Shown one piece after another: positions 36,701 to 46,923 of a stretch of DNA of 64,000 nucleotides. The position numbers and the translations under genes were made by a program. The notes beneath the pieces are model-generated. The model was not told where the DNA came from, searched no databases, and saw only the letters and a program-made list of their open reading frames with translations. Source of the stretch: Saprospiraceae bacterium (GTDB lineage Bacteria; Bacteroidota; Bacteroidia; Chitinophagales; Saprospiraceae); the NCBI GenBank assembly GCA_016718205.1, contig JADKEB010000034.1, positions 372,001 through 436,000 of the forward strand, in the 5' to 3' direction. Positions within the stretch are counted from its first letter, which is position 1, and every line of letters begins with the position of its first letter.

Positions 36701-36869
36701 CACAATATGCAAGGAAGTAAAACGAATCGTATGAAAATCTCAATTTAACCTTAACATAACACAGGGGATAAAGTAAGATTTCAGCTTCAAATTGACTTAT
36801 GAATTTCACTAAAATTTGATACAAATACTCAAATAATGCAATTTTGAACTTACTCTTAGACATTTGGGT

Positions 36870-36877
36870 TATATTTG
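36870..36877 (+). promoter_or_regulatory. -7 box for the 36897 gene
   Basis: TATATTTG matches TAnnTTTG, 19 nt before the ATG at 36897; it lies downstream of the ORF's first in-frame start (36864), which is thereby unlikely. Confidence 0.55.
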
Positions 36878-36896
36878 TAATATCATTCAAAGTATA

Positions 36897-38339
36897 ATGA
36901 ATCTTAAACATTCTTTTTATCTGGCGTGTATATTATTGATGATGGCAACTGTGCCATTGCAAGCACAGAAAGTTACTGTTTCAAGAGAGATAGGAGTAAG
37001 AAATAATTACGCTTATGATATATTGCCAAACATAGGTGACAGGATTATTTTTTATCATGACAAGGGAACAGAACAACAATTTGAAATTTATGATAGTGAC
37101 TTAAGGCATATTCAAACCATCATTCCTCAGTTTGAAAAGAGAAATATCACACCTGCAGGAGTGATAGCCATGGATTCAACATTTAATTTTTACTACTCGT
37201 ACCGTGACGAAGATACTACATACCTCAATGTCAGGGTGTATAATAAAAATCTCGTGCTGGTGGATACGGCAACCCTTTCCAAACAAACAAAAGTAAGCAG
37301 TCTAAAAAATAATCCAAAATTCACCTTTTCTGAGGACAAGTCCAAAGTGCTGATTTTTTATCCGGAAGACAGAGACCTTCACCTTCGCCTGATTGATAAT
37401 GTAAATAGAAGGATGATATATGAATTTAAGCTTACTATAAAAGATATCAACCTCAGAACAGATTTTGAAAAATTGGAAATTAATAACAGAGGAGAGATAT
37501 TTATACTTGGAAGTAAATCATCATTTTGGGGCAGGGACAACGACAAGGGTTTTTTACTCATACGTATATTGGATCAATCCAATGTCATAATACACAGGTT
37601 CTTTCCCGAAAAAGATGAAATTTCGGAGTTGTTGCTTGATTATGATGAAAAAAATCAAAGATTGGCCGTTGCTGGTTTCGTCACTCAGGGAGACCCGACA
37701 AAAGTCAATGGATATTTTGCTTTTTCTATCCGGCCACAAGATATACCGATAGAAGCAGAAATTTTGATAAACAGATTTTCATCTGAGTTTTTAGCGGAAG
37801 TTTCCGGTAAAAAACCAGGAAAGGTAAAAGAATTGTCAGATTATCAGTTGAAAGATATTGTCATAAGAAATGACGGAGGAGTGATCATGGTATGTGAGGT
37901 GATCAAAGAATTTACCAGACGTGCACAGATCAATACACCTACTCAGGTAGGAGAATACTTCCCGCTAAGAGGGTTTGTGGACTATTATCATGAAGACCTG
38001 ATTCTGATAGCTACATTTCCGGATGGAAAGGAACACTGGAAAAAAATTCTGTTCAAAAAACAATTTTCTCAGGATGATAATGCTATTTATTCATCATATT
38101 TCCTTTTTAAAACGCCCTCCAGAGTAAAGCTCATCTACAATGATGAAATCAAAAACAATAATACTGTGAGCGAATATGTCTTAGACCCTTCCGGCAATGC
38201 AGAGCGACGCAGTGTGTTGAGCACAGAGTATCAGAATCTAAAACTCAGGTTCAGAGATGCTATTCAGACAGGTCCATCCACCCTGATAGTGCCCAGTGAA
38301 AAAAGCTGGAAAATTAATATGGTAAAAATTGAATATTAG
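36897..38339 (+). CDS. Exported protein of unknown function
   Basis: A 480-residue protein not recognised from any family. The signal peptide (MNLKHSFYLACILLMMATVPLQAQ, cleavage after QA) is clear. The rest is rich in short beta strands with repeated patterns such as DSTFNFYYSYRDED and DRDLHLRLID, suggesting a beta-propeller or related all-beta fold in the periplasm or outside. No catalytic motif was seen. It stands alone behind its own -7 box, and a MITE-like repeat begins at its stop codon. Confidence 0.75.
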   Translation: MNLKHSFYLACILLMMATVPLQAQKVTVSREIGVRNNYAYDILPNIGDRIIFYHDKGTEQQFEIYDSDLRHIQTIIPQFEKRNITPAGVIAMDSTFNFYYSYRDEDTTYLNVRVYNKNLVLVDTATLSKQTKVSSLKNNPKFTFSEDKSKVLIFYPEDRDLHLRLIDNVNRRMIYEFKLTIKDINLRTDFEKLEINNRGEIFILGSKSSFWGRDNDKGFLLIRILDQSNVIIHRFFPEKDEISELLLDYDEKNQRLAVAGFVTQGDPTKVNGYFAFSIRPQDIPIEAEILINRFSSEFLAEVSGKKPGKVKELSDYQLKDIVIRNDGGVIMVCEVIKEFTRRAQINTPTQVGEYFPLRGFVDYYHEDLILIATFPDGKEHWKKILFKKQFSQDDNAIYSSYFLFKTPSRVKLIYNDEIKNNNTVSEYVLDPSGNAERRSVLSTEYQNLKLRFRDAIQTGPSTLIVPSEKSWKINMVKIEY

Positions 38340-38815
38340 AGTGTGTTTAAATTTTATGTTTGAGCGAAAGTGAGGAAATTTAATTTTGGACAAGATGACT
38401 GAATGGTCTCGTCTATGACGAGAATTGAGTAAAATACTTTACTCAATAAAGAAGGAACTGCGAAAGCCACCCATCCAATCAAATGTGAATAGCTCGGGTC
38501 GTCTCAAGCATAGCTTGACAGGCTCTTCAGTGAATGAGGGTAGCGGGCTTGATTGGTTCCTTTCATTAAATCGTGATTTCTATCACGATTTTGCTTCGCA
38601 TCATTCAGTCCGGATCGCAGCAAATACTGCATTTAGTCGGTCAAGACGATTTTTTAAAAAAAATGTCTTGATCGGGACAGAAACGTCCCGAAAGCTCAAG
38701 CGTAGCTTGACGCGGTACGGCGAAAAATATAACGCAGGCCTGCCTTGCCAACAGGCAGGCTAAAATAAAATTTGCCACTTGGAGCCAAATGATAAAAGTT
38801 TAAACATACTCTTAA
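38336..38815. repeat. MITE-like element B (480 bp), composite
   Basis: The ends TTAGAGTGTGTTTAAATTTT and AAAAGTTTAAACATACTCTTAA are inverted repeats. The first about 115 bp closely match element C (49248-49382), including a GTCTATGACGAGAATT hairpin and GAGTAAAATACTTTACTC. The remaining part holds further palindromes (AAATCGTGATTTCTATCACGATTT-type stem near 38568-38592; GGGAC/GTCCC; AAGCTCAAGC/GCTTGA) and a GCCTGCC/GGCAGGC hairpin near 38738-38762 shared with the other repeat family. A 112-codon ORF inside is not a credible gene. Confidence 0.75.
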
Positions 38816-38823
38816 ACATACCA

Positions 38824-40513
38824 TTACCAGCTACCGCCGCCACCACCGCCAAAACCACCACCGGAACTACCGCCGCCACTAAAACTTCCACCGCCACCAC
38901 CTGAGCTGGCGGGCATGCTTGTAAACACGCTTTGTATATCTCGTATACCACTGTCAAAGGACGAACCAAATTCAGAGGGAGAAAATGTATTGCCATGATA
39001 ATACATACCATGGGGTGCTACATACCATTTAGGGGGCTCGAGAAGAAGGCCATCAAATTTTTTACTCCATTGTTTGGCATACCCAAATACCATAGCGTAT
39101 GGCAATGTCTTTTCAAAATATTCAGGATCTTCTTTTAACAAACGTTCTATTTTGTCTTTTTCTGCTGCTTTGATGAACATCTTAAATCCCAATACCTGTT
39201 GATATAAGTGTACACCTCGCTCATTTTTCTTAAGCATATAATTGGCAAAAAACAGACCCACAATACTTGTTAGTCCCAAACCAATCCCTATTGCAAAGGA
39301 CTGAAAAATGATACCCAAACCTATCCCTGCAAAAGCCAATAAGACTGAAATGATGGCTGTTGTAATTTGCATCTTCATTGACACAGGGTAATAGACTCCC
39401 ATATTATTGAGATGTGTCTTTAAGGAGAGTTTGGCTGATTGGAGATACTCATAAAAACTGTTTTCAAGACTGCTTATCAGAACGGTGTCATTATCGGCAA
39501 ATAGACCATCAAATATAATCTTTTCATAAGGTCCCGCATTTTCCGGAAGGTTTTTAATTCTGGAGATCTCATGGTCATCTTTACCCCATTTTACAGGGAT
39601 ACGTTTTATGGTGATATGTCCATTGTGCGCCCAATAAGGCAGAAGTGCCAGTATGTCCACATTGTCAGCTTTTTCGTCGATGAGCACACCTGCCTCTGCA
39701 GGATTTAAATCCGGAGGCGGTACAAATTGTACCATTCTGACTATGGGATAATCTTTACCATATAGATGCCAGGTACGATAAAACAAACCTGAAATGATCA
39801 GAAACAGTATACTACCTATGCCTGCCATACCGTATTTCTCCCAGAGGATTTCTTCTTTGGAAGGCCTTCTGATATATTCTTTGGGCAGTTTGATGGCTAA
39901 AGTTAAGCCTTCATTTGGACCATACGGTCGGGTAGAATGGCCTACGAATTTATCCACAAAATACGAAATGGTGGCATCCTGTCCTTTTTCTCCTTCTTTA
40001 CCTGTATAGATGTAGTAATCATTTTCCGACATGGATGTAGCTTCATCCAGCTTAACGGTATAGTTTATCGTATCGATGGAAACAGGCCAACCTGTACCAA
40101 TCAGATTCCAATAAAATTCAGTGTGTTCATCAGTAAGTATGAAGGCCTTTTTAACTTTGTAAGATATTTTATACTTTTGAATGCCATCAAGAAAGATATC
40201 CTTATCACCAATTTTTATCACATAATTGTTGTTTTCTGTAGAGGTACTGAATTTGTACCCTTCCACATACACATCAAAAATTTTGATAGACACATCTTCA
40301 CCATTGATCCTGTATTTGTATGGGATATTTCTAAAAATACCCTCTTCTTGGCTCATTAAATTCAACAGTGATTTCTTCATGTACTTCAAACAATCCTTGC
40401 TTGCCAAGTACCGTTATATCAATGTTATAATCTCTGATAGAAAAATAATCTGCATAGGCATTTTCGGAAAAACACCAAATAGCAAAAATCAATATATAGT
40501 TATAAAAGCGCAT
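38824..40513 (-). pseudogene. DUF2207-type membrane protein, frameshifted near the N-terminus
   Basis: The joined frame gives about 563 residues: signal peptide (MRFYNYILIFAIWCFSENAYA), an extracytoplasmic DUF2207 domain (YNIDITVLGKQGLFEVHEEI...), a first membrane helix (about 235), cytoplasmic region with LNPAEAGVLIDEK, two further helices, and a tail made almost only of Gly and Ser (SGGGGGSFSGGGSSGGG). The frame breaks at C3 40340-40342 (G3 on the coding strand): removing one G turns RRGYF-stop into RRGIFRNIPYKYR. It follows a LemA gene, the usual partner of DUF2207/TPM proteins. One G in or out decides its fate, so a sequencing error is possible. Confidence 0.8.
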
Positions 40514-40582
40514 TGGGGTTTGATTTGACCGAATGTGTGAACAACAAATACGATAAGAAAAAATTGCAATTCAAAGTGAATG

Positions 40583-41137
40583 TCAGAACTTCACTTCAAC
40601 ATTCTGGCGCTCAGTGTCATTTTCTATTTCAAAGAAATCAAACTTTCCAAAATTGAAGTTATTGGCAATAAGATTGGATGGAAAAGCTTCTACTGCTGTA
40701 TTGTTATCCCTTACCAATGCATTGTAATATCTTCTTGCATTGCTGAGATTTTCTTCTATCTCACCTAAGGTGTTTTGTAACTGTATAAAACTTGTGTTTG
40801 CTTTCAGATCCGGATAGTTTTCTGAAAGTGCAAAAAGTGATTTTAAGGTACCGGAAAGTGCATTTTCGGCCTGCACCTGAGCACCGATATTTCCACTACT
40901 GCCTGCAGACATCGCCTGATTTCTGGCCTGGATTACTTTTTCTAAAGTACCGCTTTCATGTGCAGCATATCCTTTGACAGTGTTTACCAGATTTGGTATG
41001 AGGTCATACCTTCTTTTGAGTTGTACATCTATACCACTCCAGGCTTCGAGTACACGATTTTTTAACGATACAAGTTTGTTGTACATAGACATAACTATAA
41101 GACCTGCGACAACTAAAATTCCTAAAAGTACATACAT
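40583..41137 (-). CDS. LemA family protein
   Basis: A 184-residue protein with an N-terminal membrane helix (about 3-20) and the LemA core: YNKLVSLKNRVLEAWSGIDVQLKRR, YDLIPNLVNTVKGYAAHE, and the last helix EEXLSNARRYYNALVRDNN, here EENLSNARRYYNALV. The role of LemA proteins is not settled; they are membrane-bound helical proteins often encoded with DUF2207 or TPM-domain proteins, as here (69 nt to the next gene). Length and motifs are normal. Confidence 0.93.
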   Translation of the reverse strand: MYVLLGILVVAGLIVMSMYNKLVSLKNRVLEAWSGIDVQLKRRYDLIPNLVNTVKGYAAHESGTLEKVIQARNQAMSAGSSGNIGAQVQAENALSGTLKSLFALSENYPDLKANTSFIQLQNTLGEIEENLSNARRYYNALVRDNNTAVEAFPSNLIANNFNFGKFDFFEIENDTERQNVEVKF

Positions 41138-41352
41138 GGTTTAATATTTTATTTTAATTCGATCTTACAACAAATAGTATCGTGTGATAGTTCCAAATTC
41201 CGTCGAATCTAAGCTAATATCGGATAAAAATACCAGTTTTACAGGTTTAATCTAGTGTTATGTTAAGGTTAAATTGACAGATGACTTATTGTATCTTTTC
41301 CATTTGCTTTTCGTTGATTCATTCAAACACTTACCATAACTCTGGTAAAAAC

Positions 41353-41385
41353 AAAGGGGCAGAAAATTTAATTTCTGCCCCTTTT
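41353..41385 (-). terminator. Terminator after the TonB gene
   Basis: A perfect hairpin with arm GGGGCAGAAA lies 36 nt past the TonB stop on the minus strand and is followed by TTTGTTTTT. Confidence 0.85.
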
Positions 41386-41421
41386 GAAAACACTTTATTC
41401 TGATTCTTTGCTCTCTCTTGG

Positions 41422-42342
41422 TTATCCTTCGAGTTTAAACTTTACAGGTAGGGTGTATAGTACTCTTACGGGTCTTCCTCTCTGCTTTCCGGGAATCCAT
41501 TTCTTACCCATATTGTTCATTCCATTTACTACCTTTTCCGCTTCTGCTCCACAGCCCGCTCCGATATCTCGCACGACTTTGGCATCAGCGATACTTCCAT
41601 CTTTATCCACAACAAACTGTAGTACTACTTGTCCTTCCACACCGTTTTCTCTCGCAATGGCAGGATACTTAAGGTTATTGTAGATATACTCCAACATTTT
41701 TGTTTTGGCGCAATCTTCTTTTTCTTTATCCGTTTTTTTGTCTTCACATCCGGGGAAACGAGGCATTTGCTCCACAACCTTAAAAATTTCCTCTTCAACC
41801 GGAGCTGGTGGTGGTGGTGGTGGTGGTGGTGGTGGTGCTTTTTTCTCCACTACTGGGGGGGCTTCTACTTTGGTTTCTTCAGTAACCTCCTGATTTTCAA
41901 AAGCAGGCTGATCGTCCTCAATCACCTCAGTATCCGGCACTTCCTGAATAACAGGCGGTGGAGGCGGTGGAGGTGGTGGTGGTGGCTCAGCAGTACGAGG
42001 CACTTCTACTTCAACTTCGTCCTCAAGAACCAAGTCACTGAGATCTACTTTGATTTTTTTCTCATAAGTAGTCCAACTCATGGTTACAAGTGCTAAAGCT
42101 ACAGCAGCAGTCATCCCGTAGTTAAAAAAAGATCCCGAAATCTTAAAAACATCCATTTCAGGAAACTTTGTACGTTGGCTTAGTGATTCATGAGATTTTC
42201 CTGCATTTGTAGCGATCAGGTCCTGTAGTTTATAGGAATTATATTTTCTCCTGAAGAAGAAAACTAACCCTATGGTCAACAGAACCAATCCAGCAAAAAT
42301 CAATCCCACACCAGTACCCGTGACTTCTAATTCTTTGAACAT
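41422..42342 (-). CDS. Energy transducer TonB with additional N-terminal helix
   Basis: A 306-residue TonB-family protein. It has two membrane segments (about 10-30 and 72-92), then two proline runs of ten to eleven residues separated by an acidic linker, and a TonB C-terminal domain (about 215-306) with YPAIARENGVEGQVVLQFVVDKDG and a VLYTLPVKFKL end. It passes proton-motive energy to outer-membrane receptors. The extra N-terminal helix is not present in E. coli TonB but recurs in Bacteroidota. The proline runs are encoded by long GGT/GGC trinucleotide arrays on the plus strand that could vary in length. Confidence 0.9.
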   Translation of the reverse strand: MFKELEVTGTGVGLIFAGLVLLTIGLVFFFRRKYNSYKLQDLIATNAGKSHESLSQRTKFPEMDVFKISGSFFNYGMTAAVALALVTMSWTTYEKKIKVDLSDLVLEDEVEVEVPRTAEPPPPPPPPPPPVIQEVPDTEVIEDDQPAFENQEVTEETKVEAPPVVEKKAPPPPPPPPPPAPVEEEIFKVVEQMPRFPGCEDKKTDKEKEDCAKTKMLEYIYNNLKYPAIARENGVEGQVVLQFVVDKDGSIADAKVVRDIGAGCGAEAEKVVNGMNNMGKKWIPGKQRGRPVRVLYTLPVKFKLEG

Positions 42343-42348
42343 GATTTG

Positions 42349-42702
42349 TTAATTAATAAATTTTTGAAATAATATGACTCCGATTATTGAACCAATAATA
42401 TTAGCTAAAATATCATAAAGCTCAAAAGATCTACCGTTGAAGAGGTAAAGTTGAAAAATTTCCATTAATACACCAAAAAAAATTGAAAAAAATAATACAT
42501 ATTTTTTTTCAACATTTCTTTTTCTTAAGCTCATACACCACAAAAAGGAAAATACACCATAAAAAATCAAATGGGCCAATTTGTCTGTTCCGGTAAAATC
42601 CCAGATATTGAATTTTGATGCTGACCTTGCGGAAATAAGAGACAGATATAATGTAAGTATAGTCCAAAATATCGCCATTCCAAAGTAGAACTTATCACTC
42701 AT
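42349..42702 (-). CDS. VanZ family membrane protein
   Basis: A 117-residue protein with four hydrophobic segments and the VanZ pattern: FTGTDKLAHLIFYGVFSFLW (D-K-x-x-H) and a final GRSFELYDILANIIGSIIG (R-x-x-x-x-x-D-x-x-x-N). VanZ-like proteins occur in many cell-envelope contexts; function unknown. The longer reading frame starts with TTG at 42756, so the ATG at 42702 is preferred. It lies between mtaB and the TonB gene (6 nt), probably on one transcript. Confidence 0.85.
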   Translation of the reverse strand: MSDKFYFGMAIFWTILTLYLSLISARSASKFNIWDFTGTDKLAHLIFYGVFSFLWCMSLRKRNVEKKYVLFFSIFFGVLMEIFQLYLFNGRSFELYDILANIIGSIIGVILFQKFIN

Positions 42703-42792
42703 CTTTATGAGTATAATTCTTAGATGACCTATTGGGTTATTTTGGTGTGTGTTCAAAAATATTTTTTTTTAAAAGTCAGAAAGCTTCTTGGG

Positions 42793-44127
42793 TCAACATA
42801 GTTCTGCGAAAATAGTTTCATGGTCTTCATCCCAGTGCAGAAGTTTTACCTTTCCGATAGTATTTATCAGGTTGTCAGATTTTGGCAAGGATATTTTGAT
42901 ATAATTGTCAGTGAAGCCATGCAGGATAAGTTCGTCTTTTGAGTGCTCAAAAAGTACGTTTTGTATTGTACCCAGATACGGATTTGAAAAGTGATCCTTT
43001 TTTTTCAAAGATAGTATCCTCAACATATCATTTCTGCTTCTTCTGACATCCATTGGCACAGCATCATTTAATGTTGCCGCAGGAGTATTTGGTCTTTCAG
43101 AATATGTAAATACATGCAAATAACTGATATCCAGATCATGGATAAAATTGTATGTATCCATAAAGTCATCATCTGTTTCACCCGGAAATCCCACTATAAC
43201 ATCTACCCCGATGCAACAATGGGGTATGGCATTTTTTATCCATTCTACTCGTTGCTTGTACAGATCTCGTTGATATCTTCTGCGCATGACCTGTAGGATC
43301 TTATCACTTCCGGACTGTAATGGTATATGAAAATGAGGTACAAATTTTTCAGATTGAGCCACAAAGTCTATGATTTCCTTAGTTAGCAGATTGGGTTCAA
43401 TAGATGAAATTCTGTATCTTGAAATACCTTCGACGCTGTCCAAAGCCTTAACCAGATCGATAAAAAGGGATTCTTTTTTGGGTTTATTGCCTTCTATCAC
43501 ATCGGTGCCATTTCCAAAATCTCCTAAATTTACTCCGGTAAGTACTATCTCTTTGACACCGAGTTCGGCTATTTTTTGCGCATTGGATACTACATTTTCG
43601 ATGGTATCGCTTCTGCTGGCTCCTCGGGCTTGAGGTATGGTACAAAATGAACATTTATAGTCGCATCCGTCCTGAACTTTCAGAAATGACCTGGTCCTGT
43701 CTCCAAAAGAAAATGCATCTACAAAACTATTGGCTTCTTTAATTTCTCCGGCGATGACCATGCCTTTATCTGAAGAGGCAGAAATTCCATCCATATATTT
43801 CAGGATATTGAATTTTTCAGCAGCACCCAAGACAAGGTCTACACCTGGGATTTCGGAAATTTCTTTTGGTTTTAGCTGTGCATAGCAGCCTACAACTACG
43901 ATTTTAGCTTGTGGGGCATGTTTTAATGCTCTGCGGACCTCGTACCTGCATTTTTTATCTGCAAAATCCGTGACAGAACAGGTATTAATTATATAAATAT
44001 CAGCACCGTGTTCAAAATCTACAGTAGAGTAACCGCTATTTTCAAAAGAGCGCCTTATACTTGAAGTTTCTGAAAAATTGAGCTTACAACCAAGTGTATG
44101 GAAAGCTACTGTGCGTGGTGTTGCCAT
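42793..44127 (-). CDS. mtaB: tRNA t6A37 methylthiotransferase MtaB
   Basis: A 444-residue radical-SAM methylthiotransferase. The N-terminal UPF0004 domain (FHTLGCKLNFSETS; INTCSVTDFADKKCR; VVGCYAQ) supplies three cluster-binding cysteines, the radical-SAM motif is CDYKCSFC (about 155-162), and a TRAM-like domain ends the protein. It adds a methylthio group to t6A37 in tRNAs decoding ANN codons. TLGCKLN (rather than TxGCQMN) marks MtaB against MiaB and RimO. PBP1A ends 15 nt upstream. Confidence 0.94.
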   Translation of the reverse strand: MATPRTVAFHTLGCKLNFSETSSIRRSFENSGYSTVDFEHGADIYIINTCSVTDFADKKCRYEVRRALKHAPQAKIVVVGCYAQLKPKEISEIPGVDLVLGAAEKFNILKYMDGISASSDKGMVIAGEIKEANSFVDAFSFGDRTRSFLKVQDGCDYKCSFCTIPQARGASRSDTIENVVSNAQKIAELGVKEIVLTGVNLGDFGNGTDVIEGNKPKKESLFIDLVKALDSVEGISRYRISSIEPNLLTKEIIDFVAQSEKFVPHFHIPLQSGSDKILQVMRRRYQRDLYKQRVEWIKNAIPHCCIGVDVIVGFPGETDDDFMDTYNFIHDLDISYLHVFTYSERPNTPAATLNDAVPMDVRRSRNDMLRILSLKKKDHFSNPYLGTIQNVLFEHSKDELILHGFTDNYIKISLPKSDNLINTIGKVKLLHWDEDHETIFAELC

Positions 44128-44142
44128 CAGTGGTATAACTAT

Positions 44143-46860
44143 TTAGCCATTACCTTTTTTAGGAGGATCTTTAGGTTTTTCCTTTGGGTCATCCGGCTTT
44201 TTCTTTGAGTCGTCCGGTTTTTTCTTATCTGCTGGCTTGTTGTCAACAGGAGGAGTTTCATTTGGTTTTTTTGTTACAGTTTCCGGATTGTCACTCAAGA
44301 TTTCACCACTCTCACCATCTACAGGAGCAGATTCGTCAACCACTTCTTCAGGATATAATTCTTCCACAATATCTCTCAATCCTCTGAATCCCGTCCTTAT
44401 CATTGAATCTCTTAAGATGGAATCACCCATGACAGCAAAGTATTTGTCCGGATTAAACCCAAGTCTTAAGGGGCAGCCCATTTCAGAAATCACTTTTTCA
44501 TTTTTGACAAATTCTTCTTGAGTCAAACTCGCAAATTTTGGATCTATTGAAAGCTGATACCAGAAATTGCCCACAATCGGCATAGCCAGCGCAGCACCAC
44601 GACCATAAGCCATATTTCGAAATCTCACTGCAGGACTTGGACCACCTACCCAAACTCCTGTTACAATTTTTGGGTTATAACCGATAAACCAACCATCAGA
44701 ATGGTTCTGTGTAGTCCCTGTTTTTCCGGCAAAATCACAATGCCTGCAGTATTGACTCTTCAGATTGTTTGCAGTACCATATATGATGACATGTTGCATC
44801 ATCCTGGTCATGGTATACGCAGAAGTAGAGTCAAGTACCTGATTTTTTTTCCTTGCTGCAGAAAGTTTTTCATAATCATATATCACCTTACCATATCTGT
44901 CTTCTATCTTAAGGACAGCGATAGGTTCAGTAAAGTACCCGCTGTTAGCTATAGTGCTGTATGCTGTCATCATATCAAAAAGCGATATTTCGCAAGCACC
45001 GAGGCTGATTCCAAATTCACGTGGCAACGTAGCTGTGATGCCTAATCTGGCCGCCATGTCTATAGTTTTTTGAATACCTACTTTTTCGATTACTTGTGCC
45101 GCAATCACATTTTCTGAATAAGCTAAACCTCCCGTAAGAGAGTAATATCCACCGTATCTGTTGTCAGAATTTTTTGGAGACCAGTCTTCAATGGTTATTT
45201 CTCTGTTGTGGAAGTATTTGCACGGACTCATGCCATCAGCTATAGCAGCAGCGTACACTATAGGTTTAAATGTAGATCCCACCTGTCTTTTGCTGGTATT
45301 ATGATCATACTTAAAATACTTAAAATCTGTACCTCCTACCCAGGCTTTAACATAGCCATTGGAGTGGTCCATAGCCATAAATCCTGTATTTAGCATAGTA
45401 AAATAGTATCTTACACTATCCAAAGGTGACATCATGGTATCTCTCTCTACAGGCTTGTGTGTCCATGCGAAAACCTTCATTGGGACAGGAATCTTAAATA
45501 TTGAATCTATGGCCTTATCAGAGTTACCCGACTCTTTCAGCAATTTGTATCTTTCGCTTCTTTTGACTTGTTCTTCTATCCATTTATCATCGCCCCAGGG
45601 TTTTTCATCTTTATATCCTTTCCAGTGTTTATAAAACTCCTTTTGAATGTAGGACATATGCTTGTAGACCGATGCTTCACCATGCTTTTGCATTCTACTG
45701 TCAAGCGTGGTATATATTTTGAGACCATCAGTATAGATATTATAGAATGAACCATCTTCTTTGGTGAGGTTTTTCAATATTTTGGAAAGCTCTTTTGTAC
45801 GTAGGTACTCTCTGAAATAGGTGCCAAGCCCGTCATCACTTCCTATATCATCATTTTGTGCAGCATTGATAGGCTTTTTGATCAATTCATTGTATTGTTT
45901 TTCATTGATTGTGCCAGTATTGATCATGCGGGATATAGTGGACATTTCTTCTGAATCAAACCTGAAATCTTTATTCTTGAGCATTTGACTTAATACGAGA
46001 TTTCTTCTTTTTTCAGAATTTTTAGGATTTCTGGTAGGATCCAAAGCTGTAGTTGCTTTGAGCATTCCTATTAGTGTTGCAGCTTGATCAGGACTGAGTG
46101 CTTTTGGACGTTTTTTGTAAAAATATCTGGATGCCTCCTGTATGCCAAATCTGGTACCACCGAACGGTACTGTATTGAGGTACATGGTGAGAAGTTCTTC
46201 TTTATTGTAAATTCTTTCAAGCCGGATAGAAATAATATTTTCTTTAACTTTGTTGATAAACAAACTCAGTCCCGGGATATTGTATTTTTTTCTTGGGTAT
46301 AAGTTTTTAGCAAGCTGCTGGCTCAATGTTGATCCACCACCCAAGCTCTGAGTATTGGTAGCCACTCCTTTGAATGCTCTCATCCATGATCTGAGGTCTA
46401 TCCCGCTGTGTTCAAAAAAGCGCTTATCCTCTATGGCCAAAAGTGCTGTAATTAAATAGGGTGAAATGCTGTCAAGTTTGATTGTTGTTCTGTTTTCAGT
46501 AAAAAACTTCCCGATTAACACATTGTCTGATGAGTATATTTCAGATGCATTGGAAGTTTCTATATTTCTAAGATCTTCAGAAGTGGGAAGGCTACCAAAA
46601 ACGCCAAACAAAGTTAACAGCACTATCGTGAAAACAAAAATAAATAGCCATTTGATCAAGGTAAATATCCAGGATACTACTTTTGATTCCCGAGGATTGC
46701 GCTGCTGATATACATCCCAGGCGTTTGTAACAGGATAAACCCACTTATCCCATTTAGCTTTATATGGTGCCATAACATTTGCAATAGGTTGTGTCACTGG
46801 CTTAGTAACATTGCCCAATGCAGATGTAATTTTATTTTTTATTTTTATGAAGTTGTTCAT
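44143..46860 (-). CDS. Penicillin-binding protein 1A (bifunctional transglycosylase/transpeptidase)
   Basis: A 905-residue class A PBP. One N-terminal membrane helix (about 65-87) is followed by the GT51 domain (LAIEDKRFFEHSGIDLRSW, GGSTLSQQLAKNL) and the transpeptidase domain with STFKPI (Ser about 528), a YSEN SxN motif and KTGTT (about 712). It polymerises and crosslinks peptidoglycan. The last 60 residues are Lys/Pro/Asp repeats without structure. A TACTTTTG box lies upstream. It is followed by mtaB, VanZ and TonB on the same strand. Confidence 0.95.
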   Translation of the reverse strand: MNNFIKIKNKITSALGNVTKPVTQPIANVMAPYKAKWDKWVYPVTNAWDVYQQRNPRESKVVSWIFTLIKWLFIFVFTIVLLTLFGVFGSLPTSEDLRNIETSNASEIYSSDNVLIGKFFTENRTTIKLDSISPYLITALLAIEDKRFFEHSGIDLRSWMRAFKGVATNTQSLGGGSTLSQQLAKNLYPRKKYNIPGLSLFINKVKENIISIRLERIYNKEELLTMYLNTVPFGGTRFGIQEASRYFYKKRPKALSPDQAATLIGMLKATTALDPTRNPKNSEKRRNLVLSQMLKNKDFRFDSEEMSTISRMINTGTINEKQYNELIKKPINAAQNDDIGSDDGLGTYFREYLRTKELSKILKNLTKEDGSFYNIYTDGLKIYTTLDSRMQKHGEASVYKHMSYIQKEFYKHWKGYKDEKPWGDDKWIEEQVKRSERYKLLKESGNSDKAIDSIFKIPVPMKVFAWTHKPVERDTMMSPLDSVRYYFTMLNTGFMAMDHSNGYVKAWVGGTDFKYFKYDHNTSKRQVGSTFKPIVYAAAIADGMSPCKYFHNREITIEDWSPKNSDNRYGGYYSLTGGLAYSENVIAAQVIEKVGIQKTIDMAARLGITATLPREFGISLGACEISLFDMMTAYSTIANSGYFTEPIAVLKIEDRYGKVIYDYEKLSAARKKNQVLDSTSAYTMTRMMQHVIIYGTANNLKSQYCRHCDFAGKTGTTQNHSDGWFIGYNPKIVTGVWVGGPSPAVRFRNMAYGRGAALAMPIVGNFWYQLSIDPKFASLTQEEFVKNEKVISEMGCPLRLGFNPDKYFAVMGDSILRDSMIRTGFRGLRDIVEELYPEEVVDESAPVDGESGEILSDNPETVTKKPNETPPVDNKPADKKKPDDSKKKPDDPKEKPKDPPKKGNG

Positions 46861-46881
46861 TCACAAACATTGATTGGGATG

Positions 46882-46889
46882 CAAAAGTA
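46882..46889 (-). promoter_or_regulatory. -7 box for the PBP1A gene
   Basis: TACTTTTG on the minus strand fits TAnnTTTG, 22 nt upstream of the ATG, and implies that PBP1A has a promoter apart from the inositol-lipid genes. Confidence 0.5.
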
Positions 46890-46923
46890 GCTATTTTTTC
46901 ACAAATCAGAAGCAAATATATCA

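Noticed and set aside
38425..38763. 112-codon ORF on the plus strand
   Set aside because: It lies wholly inside repeat element B, crosses several palindromes, and its translation shows no family resemblance or coding-like composition.
41629..42096. 155-codon ORF opposite the TonB gene
   Set aside because: Its tryptophan runs come from reading the polyproline-coding trinucleotide arrays on the other strand; it is a shadow of the TonB gene.
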